From Melampsora larici-populina 98AG31 (Eukaryota > Basidiomycota > Pucciniomycetes > Pucciniales > Melampsoraceae): a DNA stretch of 64,000 nucleotides. Below are positions 55,605 to 64,000 of this stretch, piece by piece. The DNA is taken from positions 1,227,406-1,291,405 of the forward strand of contig NW_006768769.1 of NCBI RefSeq assembly GCF_000204055.1, written 5' to 3'. A model generated the notes under the pieces. That model was not told the DNA's origin. It ran no database searches and saw nothing but the letters and a program-made list of their open reading frames with translations. The position numbers were made by a program, and so were the translations under genes. Position 1 is the first letter of the stretch. Every line of letters starts with the position of its first letter.

Positions 55605-56607
55605 GTGGTTCCCTGTATCCAATTTCCAAATGATCTACCAGCTACATATCCTCTTTTGACCCTAATCAATCCAACTTTGCGATTCAATCCACAACTAGCC
55701 AACTTTCCTGAAGCATCCGATGTCAATCTTACATATATTCCTCACACGAGTCTCCTTATCAATGGATCCAATGAAAATCCCAGCTAAACATCATCCAAAA
55801 TCTAATCAGAATCATAAATTGGTCTAATCAATCTTTCCATCCTCTATCAATCCAGCTCTGTATTTCAAATTATAAACAATCAAGCTCGTTTAACTGACAT
55901 ATTTCTGATATCATTATTTTCTAGGTATATTATGTTTGAACTGCTGTTAAATTCATTCCGACAACCCAAAAGCAAGCCCAAAAAAACTCCATCACCCCAT
56001 CAAACGTACCAATTCAAATTCATATTGTCTCATCCCCTACCAATATCAGTATAAGAATTTCAGATCGCGCAGGAGGAATCAAACCTTTATTCATATAACT
56101 TTCTAATTTAATTCCAGATGAAACAGATGATTTTCCTCCTTCTGTTAATCAAAAAGAATTATTTTCGTTTTCACATTTAGTTGAAGGTGATAAAAACCAA
56201 TATAGATTAACAGGATTAATTAAGACTGGAGGATTAGCTGGTAAGGTTGGAGAACAAATTAAGCATAAGAAAGAAGGGGATGAAGGGGCTCTTGAGGATG
56301 AAGGGAAACAAGTTCAATATGCTAGGTTGAGGATCGGATTACCTTCGTCTTCTATCTTTGCTCAATTCTTTGGTGAACAAGAAACTCCCTTGCATCTTAT
56401 TCTCTTTTGTTAAAAATCGATGTTTATTTACTCTTTCTCTGTTTGTTTGTAGGTGGATCACTTGACGCTCTCATGAAACTTTCACCCAGATTAAGCATTG
56501 AAAACTTAAGGAAATCAAGTACAATCAATAAAGCGAATGGAAGATTTTATACAAATAACCATATCTTTCGTTATGCTAATCAATTCCATTTAGTTCAAGA
56601 CAATTGA
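55605..56607 (+). pseudogene. Pyruvate/branched-chain dehydrogenase kinase, C-terminal ATPase part (broken)
   Basis: Scattered coding pieces of a mitochondrial PDK/BCKDK-family kinase. VPIQIHIVSSPTNIS and IRISDRAGGIKPLFI (56005-56096) match the ATP-binding G1 box, normally ISDRGGGI. YARLRIGLPSSSIFAQFFG (about 56320-56382) and, after an intron, GGSLDALMKLSPRLSI match the GLP-x-S-x-x-A-x-x-FGG-SLD block. The open stretch from 55605 (NLTYIPHTSLLING) may be the preceding part. Stops and frame breaks separate the pieces, and the invariant GWG-x-D segment is not seen. Intact kinases of this family phosphorylate and switch off the dehydrogenase E1 subunit. Confidence 0.65.
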
Positions 56608-56619
56608 TTTTTTTGGTGA

Positions 56620-57212
56620 GATGTCAGAATCTAATGAAATCGAAAGTGGTTTAGAACATCAAAAGAGATTAGTGAGAGGTGCCAATTTTGTTGGTTTGTT
56701 ATTTCACTTAATCTTTTTTAACCGATCATCTTAACTGGCTTTAAGTTTTATATTCATGTTTCAATTCTATATATTTCGATTACTTTCGGATTTCAATGAT
56801 TTTGTAGATTCGAGTTCAATTACCAACACAAATTGCTAGACGGAAACGAGACTTTTGATCACTTCCATATATTGTGGCATCTAATCGTCATCCTACAGAT
56901 GCGTTTGATAAGATGAGATTGTATCCTCCTATCACTGATCAGCAAGATAATCAACGTTGGTGCGAGTTTCTTGAAGATTTACTTAATCAACATCGGATTG
57001 GGATCCCTCAGGTATGCTCATTCTTTTTTTCATTTCTGAGTTCTATTTGTAGTGATTAATGAGCTGTTCGATCGTCTTTTTTAGCTCGCTATTGGGATTG
57101 CAGAATCTTCAAATTGTTTAACTTCTCATCAAATCAATCCTTTCATGACCCGAATGTTACAATCACGTATTTCAAGACGAGTATTTGTTAAACATTCAAC
57201 AACATTAATGGT
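56620..57212 (+). pseudogene. Pyruvate/branched-chain dehydrogenase kinase, N-terminal part (broken, placed downstream)
   Basis: Reads SGLEHQKRLVRGANF, then after an intron IRVQLPTQIARRKRDF, an in-frame TGA, SLPYIVASNRHPTDAFDK, YPPITDQQDNQRWCEFLEDL and HRIGIPQ. After a second intron come LAIGIAESSNCLTSHQINPF and MLQSRISRRVFVKHSTTLM. This is the N-terminal four-helix region of PDK/BCKDK kinases in correct internal order, including the SRISRR signature. It lies downstream of the C-terminal half on the same strand. The region is therefore either two partial tandem copies or a rearranged gene. The TGA at about 56849 (TTTTGATCA) is one C-to-T step from TTTCGATCA. Confidence 0.72.
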
Positions 57213-60200
57213 ATGATTACGCTTACAAACTTCTATTATTCAGCTCAAGCTGCTTTCAGGATTTAACAATCAATCGTCTTGGATTTGGAGAAACCTAGAA
57301 AAGATCGTTATAATCAAATGGTTGGTCATAAGTTTCTTTCATGTGTCTCGGGTCCGAGTTTGACTTACTTCTTTGAACAATAACTTCACCAATATTTCAC
57401 AGGTTGAATAAGGATCAAAGAAACAATCGCTTTCAAGTCACAAGCACCATGATTAATGATTCCAGATTCACACTTCATCATCAAAATTGACCTATACTCA
57501 ATCACCGTAAATTAATTAGACCAGATATTGACTCCAGAACCTCATTCAGAAAATCAAGCAACCCTTAGATCTGATGATAGAACAAATCAACAACTTTCTC
57601 CAATTTTTTGGTCTCAAAAACTGTTCACACTTTGCCATCATTAACATTCAAATCTGATTTGAATCTCTTCCTTTAGATGTCAAAAGCTGCGAGTTCATAC
57701 AATGGAAGTGGTTATTTAGCAACAACTGATTGTAACATCTCGTGTAGTGTAAGCCCTTTTCAATTCATTGATCAACTAATCTTTAACTAATCTTGATTGA
57801 AATTGTGATTTTAGTTATGATCCTAAACCTTGATCACCTGCCAATTCATCATCATCAACCCTCAACATCGATTACAAAATCACCCATTCTCACTCTCACT
57901 CTCAACTTCATTTACTTCATCTGTTTTCACATCAGAATCATATCTATATCGATCAATCCATCAATTGCTTTTGCCTTGCCTACTACTCAACCCAATCAAA
58001 GCCTATGATTTACATATCACCGTCTTACAATCTCATTCACTTCTTTCCATCACTGTCCCAATCTTGGCAGCTACTATTGAATTAGGATGAGCATGTGTAC
58101 CAACCTTAGCTTCAGAGATCAGAATCTCAGCTGCAATCTCATCCAATGTTGATTATCAACTGACCTTACTTTTATAGCATCTCAAACTGCTTTAGCTCAT
58201 TTAGATTTATCTTATTCAACTTTGATCGATTCAATCCCTCATCTTAATTTTGAATCCCAGTTAGATTTCAATTTATCTAGAATCGATTCAAATCAATTCT
58301 CAATATTTAAATCAATGCTTGGCTTATCTTGATCTCACTCGTGATGTTATAACGATCTTTAAATCCTATAGCTGTTCAAGCTTCTCCAAATTATTTAGTA
58401 ACAACTTCTTTAAATCAACCTGCAATATGATCCATTTTCATCATTAATGTTGAAGGCGAACAGTGAATTCCAACAAAATCGACAAATGCGAACAAAATCG
58501 ACAAATTCTCGGTCCTTTAGCTGTAGAATTCCCGGTTTTGAGCAGCCGAAGTTTTGGCTTTGGGAAAATTACTTTCAATTCCCTTATATTGATTCTCTGC
58601 CAGTTGGTACTAACCTATATCAATAAACCAATATAACACTACTCACCTTCTTGGCGGGCCTGCGATCAGCATCATGGACACAAGCAGCCTTCATATTTCA
58701 GCATTTTCAATTGGCTTCAAAACTTACAGGGTGATTTGATCATTTTACTAATTGAATTTTGAATAGGGCTTTGCCGCCGTTTTCTTAGGACACCCTGATC
58801 GATCAAATACCTTCACTCTGGAGTCTGATTGATCAATTAAGAATCCTAAATACGAGCTTTTTGACTCGATTGACTTTGATTGTATATTCAGTTTATCGTG
58901 ATCCAAAAATAAATCAAAGTATACTATTACTGATCTAGATTATCGAGTGTATTTTCATGCAGTTAAATCTGCCTTATGTTATTCATTAAGAATTGGTTCA
59001 CCTTACAATCATGGTGCATTTACACACCTTTACTTCAATTATGATTGTTTCTTTAGATATTCAGATCGAGCAAGAGGATCAAAAAGAACAGCGGAAAGAC
59101 AACAAAATATACACATGAAACCAATGCAAGAACTCTGATTTCAGAACGACAACAATCTTATGAAAATTAGAAAAAGCCAATCAAGTGGCTACAATTGAAA
59201 TGATTGATTTACTTTTACTCTCTACTCAATAATTTTTTTGTCAAGATGTAGATCCAGCTAATTCGAATATATCTTCTACTCAACGTAAAAACGAGTTCTT
59301 GAGACGATGGGAATCTATGCTTGGGTTCTTTACTGCACTTAAATCATTCGCTGAACGGTCCAGTATTGATTTAGTTTATGAGAGAATATCTCTTCTACTC
59401 AACGTAAAACCGAGTTCTTGATACAATGGGAACCTATGCTTGGGTTCTTTACTGCGGTTAAATTGTTCGCTGAACGGTCCGGTATTGATTTAGTTTATGT
59501 GATTTGGTACATTTGATTCCTTTTTTTTTGCAAGTTTCTCAAAAGAGGGAATAGAAAAGGACATTAACCAAATCCTCTACTTTTTTTTTGCTTTTCTCTT
59601 TTAGTCTTATTTCTGAAGGTTTATTATTTAATAGATTAACAGAAACAGAAAGATCTTTACTTTTACAAATTTGGCTACTACATGCAATAGTTGCTGATAT
59701 CTCCCCTTGTGGTTCAAGTGAATTCATGGTAGGTGTCTTAGTTAATTCTACTTCGTACTTCTTTAAATCGGACTAAATTTCATTTTCTTTTTGTTCTGTG
59801 TGGGGGTATAACAGTAAATGCATTATCAATCATCACTTTAACTGTAGCCCTGAAGATCTCATTCCCATAACCTCAAACATTCTGATACAAATCAATTGGT
59901 TAGTAGCAGCTTACCACCTTTATCTCAAAGTTTACTGATGTATTACAAGATAATGGGTTTATTTTGATTTCATTATTGAGTCAATTGTGAGTTCTGAATT
60001 CATCATTGAATGACTAGGGCAACTCTTGTACACCTAATTTTTCTCCTTTGGTACTTTTACATCACAGTGACTTATTGATACAAAGCCAAATTGGAAAAAA
60101 TAGTTGACTAAAAGAGGATCAATCATTGAAGGCTCAATAATCTTGGTAGAAGAAGTGATCAAGAATTGACTCTCAGCCCAAGACTTTGAGAAAGTCCATG

Positions 60201-61147
60201 ATACAATTTTTGATTTACTTGAAACAAAAGCTTTTGAAGAGTATTGTTACGCCTTTTACACAGTCTCTCTGATTTTACTCTTTACCATGTAGACTGATGC
60301 TATTATATGATTTTTACTGATAATAGATGTGATCCTAATTGTTACTTGATGTTCAAGAGATGTTGACCTGGCTTATCATGTATCACACCATCAAAAATGA
60401 AGTCTGAACTATGGGAAAAACTCCAATATTCAATGTTACATAATCTCTTTGTCATCTATAGACAACTTTTTTTGTTCTAAGCTGTTAACTTGATTTAAAT
60501 GGTGATAGGAAGAAGGACAATTATCACAATTATGATGTAGAATCTCATGATCTGTGACTCTATCAGAGCAAACAGGCCTCAAGATTCTCAAATCCAGATC
60601 AAGGTCATTTTGGTTAGAAGGAATGATGCAATTAGATGAGGAAATTTCTTTATAGATTTTAGATCAAGTTGTTGATTCATTTCATACTACTTCTTGAGGG
60701 ATTGAAACTCTTTAAAGGATTAAAACATTTGTATAATTTATGTGAAATTATAAGTCTCTTATCTATGGTCAAACTTTGTGAGTAATGTTGATACTTCTTT
60801 TTTGGTACATTTTTAAAAAAAGCAAATAAAATTTAAAATTCAATCTCCTTTTTGGTTATCTTTTATTAGAGTCAGACTATAAGAGAACTGAAGTTTTCAA
60901 AATGATCATAGTTTGTGAAAAGTATCAAGAAATAATTATCAAAGAAGGAGAAAACAGGTTTGGAGAAGTGAAGAAGGTAATAGAATACAAGATTAGTCTT
61001 AAGCTCCCTCAATGGGAATGTACGATGTAAATATTAAATCAGGAGAAATTAGGAGATTATCTTTTCAGATTCAGTTTGAGCATTGCTAAACCAGGAATTG
61101 ATTATAGATCTGTTACCAAACTGAAATTGACTTCAACCAAAGTATTA
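57213..61147. other. Decayed sequence with gene-like fragments, none identified
   Basis: About 3.9 kb of AT-rich sequence. Short stretches look like worn coding DNA (for example LISEGLLFNRLTETERSLLL and LLQIWLLHAIVADI near 59610-59715, and TEFLRRWESMLGFFTAL-type sequence near 59290-59340), broken by stops and frame changes. I could not assign a family. A 119-bp tandem duplication lies at 59266-59503. No intact gene is called. Confidence 0.4.
59266..59503 (+). repeat. 119-bp tandem duplication
   Basis: Two adjacent copies with period 119 bp, aligned by TCTTCTACTCAACGTAAAA at 59272 and 59391. Both contain TGGGTTCTTTACTGC and GCTGAACGGTCC. About ten percent of positions differ. The unit reads as a coding-like stretch, so it may be a duplicated exon piece of a decayed gene. 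Confidence 0.8.
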
Positions 61148-61526
61148 GGGCCCGTTCGGCTGGAAACCAAATACAATTTTTGGCCAGATACTCCACCAAA
61201 GCCAAAAAACGTATTTGGCCAAATATGGTTTTTGGTTTTTGACAAAAAGACCAGCGTTTGGCAATGGTCTTTGATCAAAACCAAAAACCGTTTCTGATCA
61301 AAAAATCTTCAATTTTGAAAAACAGACCTGAGGCTGTTTTTGAGACCAAAAAGAGGTTTTGGCCTCATTGGCCCCTCCATTTCAATATTTCATGGACCTA
61401 TTTGGTTGACTGTTTGGTAAACAAAAAACCCAAATTTCAAGTTTTTCAATCCGCCCCTTGAAAAAGGGGCAGAATGAAAAATTGTTTTTGTGTAACAAAT
61501 TCATGGAAAACCGGCCAAACAGGCCC
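61148..61526. mobile_element. 379-bp Tourist-like (PIF/Harbinger) MITE
   Basis: Termini GGGCCCGTTCGGCTGG and, on the complementary strand, GGGCCTGTTTGGCCGG form an inverted repeat with three mismatches in 16. TTA lies on both sides (61145-61147 and 61527-61529). A GGGCC-x-GTT-x-GG end with a TTA target is characteristic of Tourist/PIF-Harbinger MITEs. The interior is rich in AAACCAAAAA words, and no coding sequence is supported. Confidence 0.8.
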
Positions 61527-62836
61527 TTATCTCATGAATACTTTTACACTAATAAACAAGATAGAGCCTGGTCTGTATGAACACCTGTTCCAAGTAAAAA
61601 AGAAAATAGTTGTTCATTCTAGAATCAATTTCAAAGTATCTAAAAATCTGAGACAAATTGATACCTCATATACTCTGATACTGCAACTGTTAGGGGGTTA
61701 GGCTTAGGGCAGGGATATGATCACCCCACTCCAAGAGTATGTGACATTATCTCCATTCAAATTCACCACCATTCCTACTGATCCTTGATCCCACCACATC
61801 TAGATCTTACAATTAGGATGGCCTCCATACCCCACCCCCCTTCCCCTTGGCTTGCTTCCAGCGGAAACAATTGACCAGCCCTCCAGCAAACATTGCAACT
61901 GCTCTGCTTGAACAAGTGTGAGCGGAGCAGTTTTTGCATCCGCTCCAGCCTCCACTATGTGGGGCAGATCCTGTGCAGTGCATCCTGGGGCAGAAAATCC
62001 CTGAGCAGAGCATACCACTGGCCCAGGTTGCTCCGCTATATAGCAGAGCATAACCTGGTAACCAGGGGTACAGGTTATATCAATGGTTTGCATTGAAAAT
62101 ATTCCTACTTTTGAATTTTAATTGCCTTTCATGAAGTACAGCTATTTCATTGTATGTTGAACATCAAGAAAAAGTAGGAAAGTTTCTTAGTACCATAAAG
62201 AATATTCAACATCAAAATTCACACTGAAAACAAATAAATACAGTTTTTGCTGGGTTAAATCTGGTTAAACAAAGGGGTTGTAATTTTTTTGTTTTTTCTT
62301 GAGGTTCAACATATAACAAAATAGTAGTACAAGATCAATCAAACTTCATTGATTCACCTTTTGAAAATTGACTGAGTCCTTTCATTGAATTATTATGTCC
62401 TTCAAGCCATGTGTGTGGCTATACACCAATGTGCACCACTATATAGTGGTTTCGTGCACAGGGCCACTATATAGCAAGTGCATGATATTACTACTGCAAA
62501 TCCTCAAGTGAGAAAAACAAGAACAAGCACAGTGATTGTGCAGTGAGTCAGAGTGTAGCCTTTGCTCTCCCACCCAAACAGGTTAAAAACCTGTGTGTAG
62601 CGCAGCAATTGTGGTGTTGCTCCTTCACATTGCCTTGATTTGATTAAAGTTGCTTTTAAATGCAATATAACTGGCCTTTCATGGTGCTACTCACAATGTA
62701 TACAGTGATCTCCATTTTCTTATGAAATAGATTCTGCTGTGTTGTACTCATCCAACCAATTGCACCTCATAATAAAGCTCTCCTTCTTGGTTGATTTCTG
62801 AGCCAGCATAGCCTACAGTATTCTTCACAAATTTGT
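61527..62836. other. Non-coding region with GCTCCGC/ATATAG palindromes
   Basis: Contains a long imperfect hairpin at 62023-62058 (CCAGGTTGCTCCGCTAT against its near-complement) and a nested palindrome at 62430-62460 (TGTGCAC...CCACTATATAGTGG...GTGCACA). These words resemble those in the TIR element at 22104-23389. The frame at 61800-62093 minus is a by-product of this repeat. No gene is called. Confidence 0.45.
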
Positions 62837-63889
62837 CTAAAATGGGGCCTTCTTGTGAGTGCGGCGCCCGCCGCTCAATTTGGCTAGTAAATCTATTAAA
62901 TGTGATGAAATAGACTTACCAATAGGAGGCCAATCTCCATCGCGTTCGTTGTCTACAAAAAGCTCTACCTCTTCATCATTTTGAACTTGAACTATAACTT
63001 GTTCATCATCTACCTCATTCATGACCACGTTCTCATTGAGTACAATTTCGGTTGTTGCCGGGTTGGTGCTTTCAGAAGCTACAGTTACAATTGCTTCAAG
63101 TGTTGCCTCCACAGTAGCCGGTGGATAGACAAGATTGACAATCGAGTTGGTGGCAGCAGGGGCGTAAAAGTGAGGACCGTGTATCATGGAAGGCTGTTGG
63201 AAATTAGCGAAGGTGGAAGCGGGGTTGTTCGGATAAGATGATTGATTACAAGTAGACTGTTGATTATAAGCGGGGTGATTCCATTGAGGAGGCATTTGAT
63301 TACCAGATGGGACAGAGCCAGATTGCGCAAATTGAGTTTGAGTTGGAGGATGCGAACCTCCAGGTGGATGGTACCAATACGCAGGTTGATTGTGTTGGTT
63401 TTGAGACACAAAGTTAGGAGATTGATTGTGTTGGATGTGAGACGCGAAGTTGAGAGGTTGACTGTGTTGGTTATGAGACGCGAAGTTAGGGGTTTGGTCA
63501 ATGTGTTGGTTGTGAAGCGGGAAGTTGGGAGGTTGGATGTGTTGGTTATAGTCGCGGAAGTTGGGATTTTGTAAGTGTGGGTTATTAACTGTGACGTTAG
63601 GAGGTGATACGTGTTGGACTTGTTGGTTATGAAGCTGGAAGTAAGGATTTTGTACGTTTGTGTTATGAAACGGGAGGTTGTAAGGTTGATTGGGCGCGTA
63701 GGTGTGATGGAGATTGAAATTGTTTTGAGTAGAAGGTTGATTAGACGTGTGAGGGTATTGAAGATCTGAGTTGGGATGAGTAGGTTGATTAGGCGTGGTA
63801 TGGAGATTTGGATTACGTTGGTTTGGTTGTTGTACAGCTTCCGGTGTGATGGACATCGGGAGTGGGGCAGGCGGTTGTGGAGTGGACAT
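62837..63889 (-). CDS. Q/N/H/P-rich repetitive protein, probably spliced and possibly truncated
   Basis: ATG at 63889. Residues 1-240 are low-complexity, with imperfect 12-16-residue repeats containing HNQH and PNF-x-S-H. The C-terminal part is acidic (NEVDDEQVIVQVQNDEEVEL) and then DNERDGDWPPIG. At that point (about 62920) the DNA has a consensus GTAAGT donor, so the unspliced end ISSHLIDLLAKLSGG may be intron read-through. An acidic stretch followed by PP-x-G also opens the FAR1-like region of fungal MULE-type proteins, so this could be the first exon of such a gene whose remainder was replaced by repeats. That is speculation. No signal peptide or catalytic motif is seen. Confidence 0.5.
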   Translation of the reverse strand: MSTPQPPAPLPMSITPEAVQQPNQRNPNLHTTPNQPTHPNSDLQYPHTSNQPSTQNNFNLHHTYAPNQPYNLPFHNTNVQNPYFQLHNQQVQHVSPPNVTVNNPHLQNPNFRDYNQHIQPPNFPLHNQHIDQTPNFASHNQHSQPLNFASHIQHNQSPNFVSQNQHNQPAYWYHPPGGSHPPTQTQFAQSGSVPSGNQMPPQWNHPAYNQQSTCNQSSYPNNPASTFANFQQPSMIHGPHFYAPAATNSIVNLVYPPATVEATLEAIVTVASESTNPATTEIVLNENVVMNEVDDEQVIVQVQNDEEVELFVDNERDGDWPPIGKSISSHLIDLLAKLSGGRRTHKKAPF

Positions 63890-64000
63890 TCTGTGGGGTC
63901 GATTGAATTGTTGTGGGGAAAAGTATGCAAGTTGTGTGTGTATGATTGTGCGTGTGTACAGTGTGATAATGAAAGGATCGACTACTCCCCTAAGATGCTA
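63890..64000. other. Right window edge
   Basis: Upstream flank of the repetitive-protein gene; too short for further statements. Confidence 0.3.

Noticed and set aside
61800..62093. 97-codon ORF with several cysteines
   Set aside because: It lies across the GCTCCGC palindromic repeat and has no ATG-supported gene structure.
63184..63930. 248-codon minus-strand ORF overlapping the Q/N/H-rich gene
   Set aside because: Alternate-frame shadow of the same repetitive sequence; the ATG frame at 63889 has the more protein-like acidic C-terminus.

Overview
The window is nuclear DNA of a fungus. The genes contain many short GT-AG introns, and a spliced tRNA-Gly gene is present. Low gene density, heavy transposon load and a TCG-to-TTG mutation signature fit a basidiomycete, possibly a rust-like Pucciniomycotina. 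That taxonomic placement is inference.

Layout. 1-12 kb: VPS8 (partial, minus), an intron-containing tRNA-Gly, a small conserved fungal protein, a PRKRIP1/DUF1168 spliceosomal protein, a 1.5-kb TIR element with 9-bp target duplications, and a predicted secreted ten-cysteine protein. 12.5-15.5 kb: a complete intracellular GH13_5 alpha-amylase. 15.9-16.2 kb: a MITE containing a long hairpin. 17.1-42.4 kb: one Ngaro/PAT-type tyrosine-recombinase retrotransposon (about 6.8 kb when its insertions are subtracted). Three elements are inserted in it: a 1.3-kb TIR element and an 11.1-kb Ty3/gypsy element inside the recombinase gene, and a 6.0-kb chromodomain Ty3/gypsy element inside its right split repeat. 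43.7-45.2 kb: two MITEs and a helicase gene fragment. 46.1-49.1 kb: an MFS transporter. 49.6-50.5 kb: a foldback element. 51.5-55.4 kb: a decayed MULE transposase with FAR1-like, DDE, SWIM and OTU parts. 55.6-57.2 kb: a broken pyruvate dehydrogenase kinase gene whose C-terminal part lies upstream of its N-terminal part. 57.2-62.8 kb: decayed sequence with a Tourist-like MITE and palindromes. 62.8-63.9 kb: a Q/N/H-rich repetitive protein.

Main points for a second look. The 11.1-kb gypsy element carries, antisense to gag-pol, a spliced gene whose first exon encodes a complete Zn(II)2Cys6 cysteine pattern. I know of no described precedent, but could not search. Premature stops and a lost catalytic arginine in gypsy-2, the recombinase, the MULE and the kinase pseudogene can all be read as TCG to TTG changes, which suggests RIP-like or methylcytosine-deamination mutation. 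Gypsy-2 has identical LTRs although its reverse transcriptase lacks a catalytic aspartate and two stops interrupt it, so it may have been mobilised in trans.
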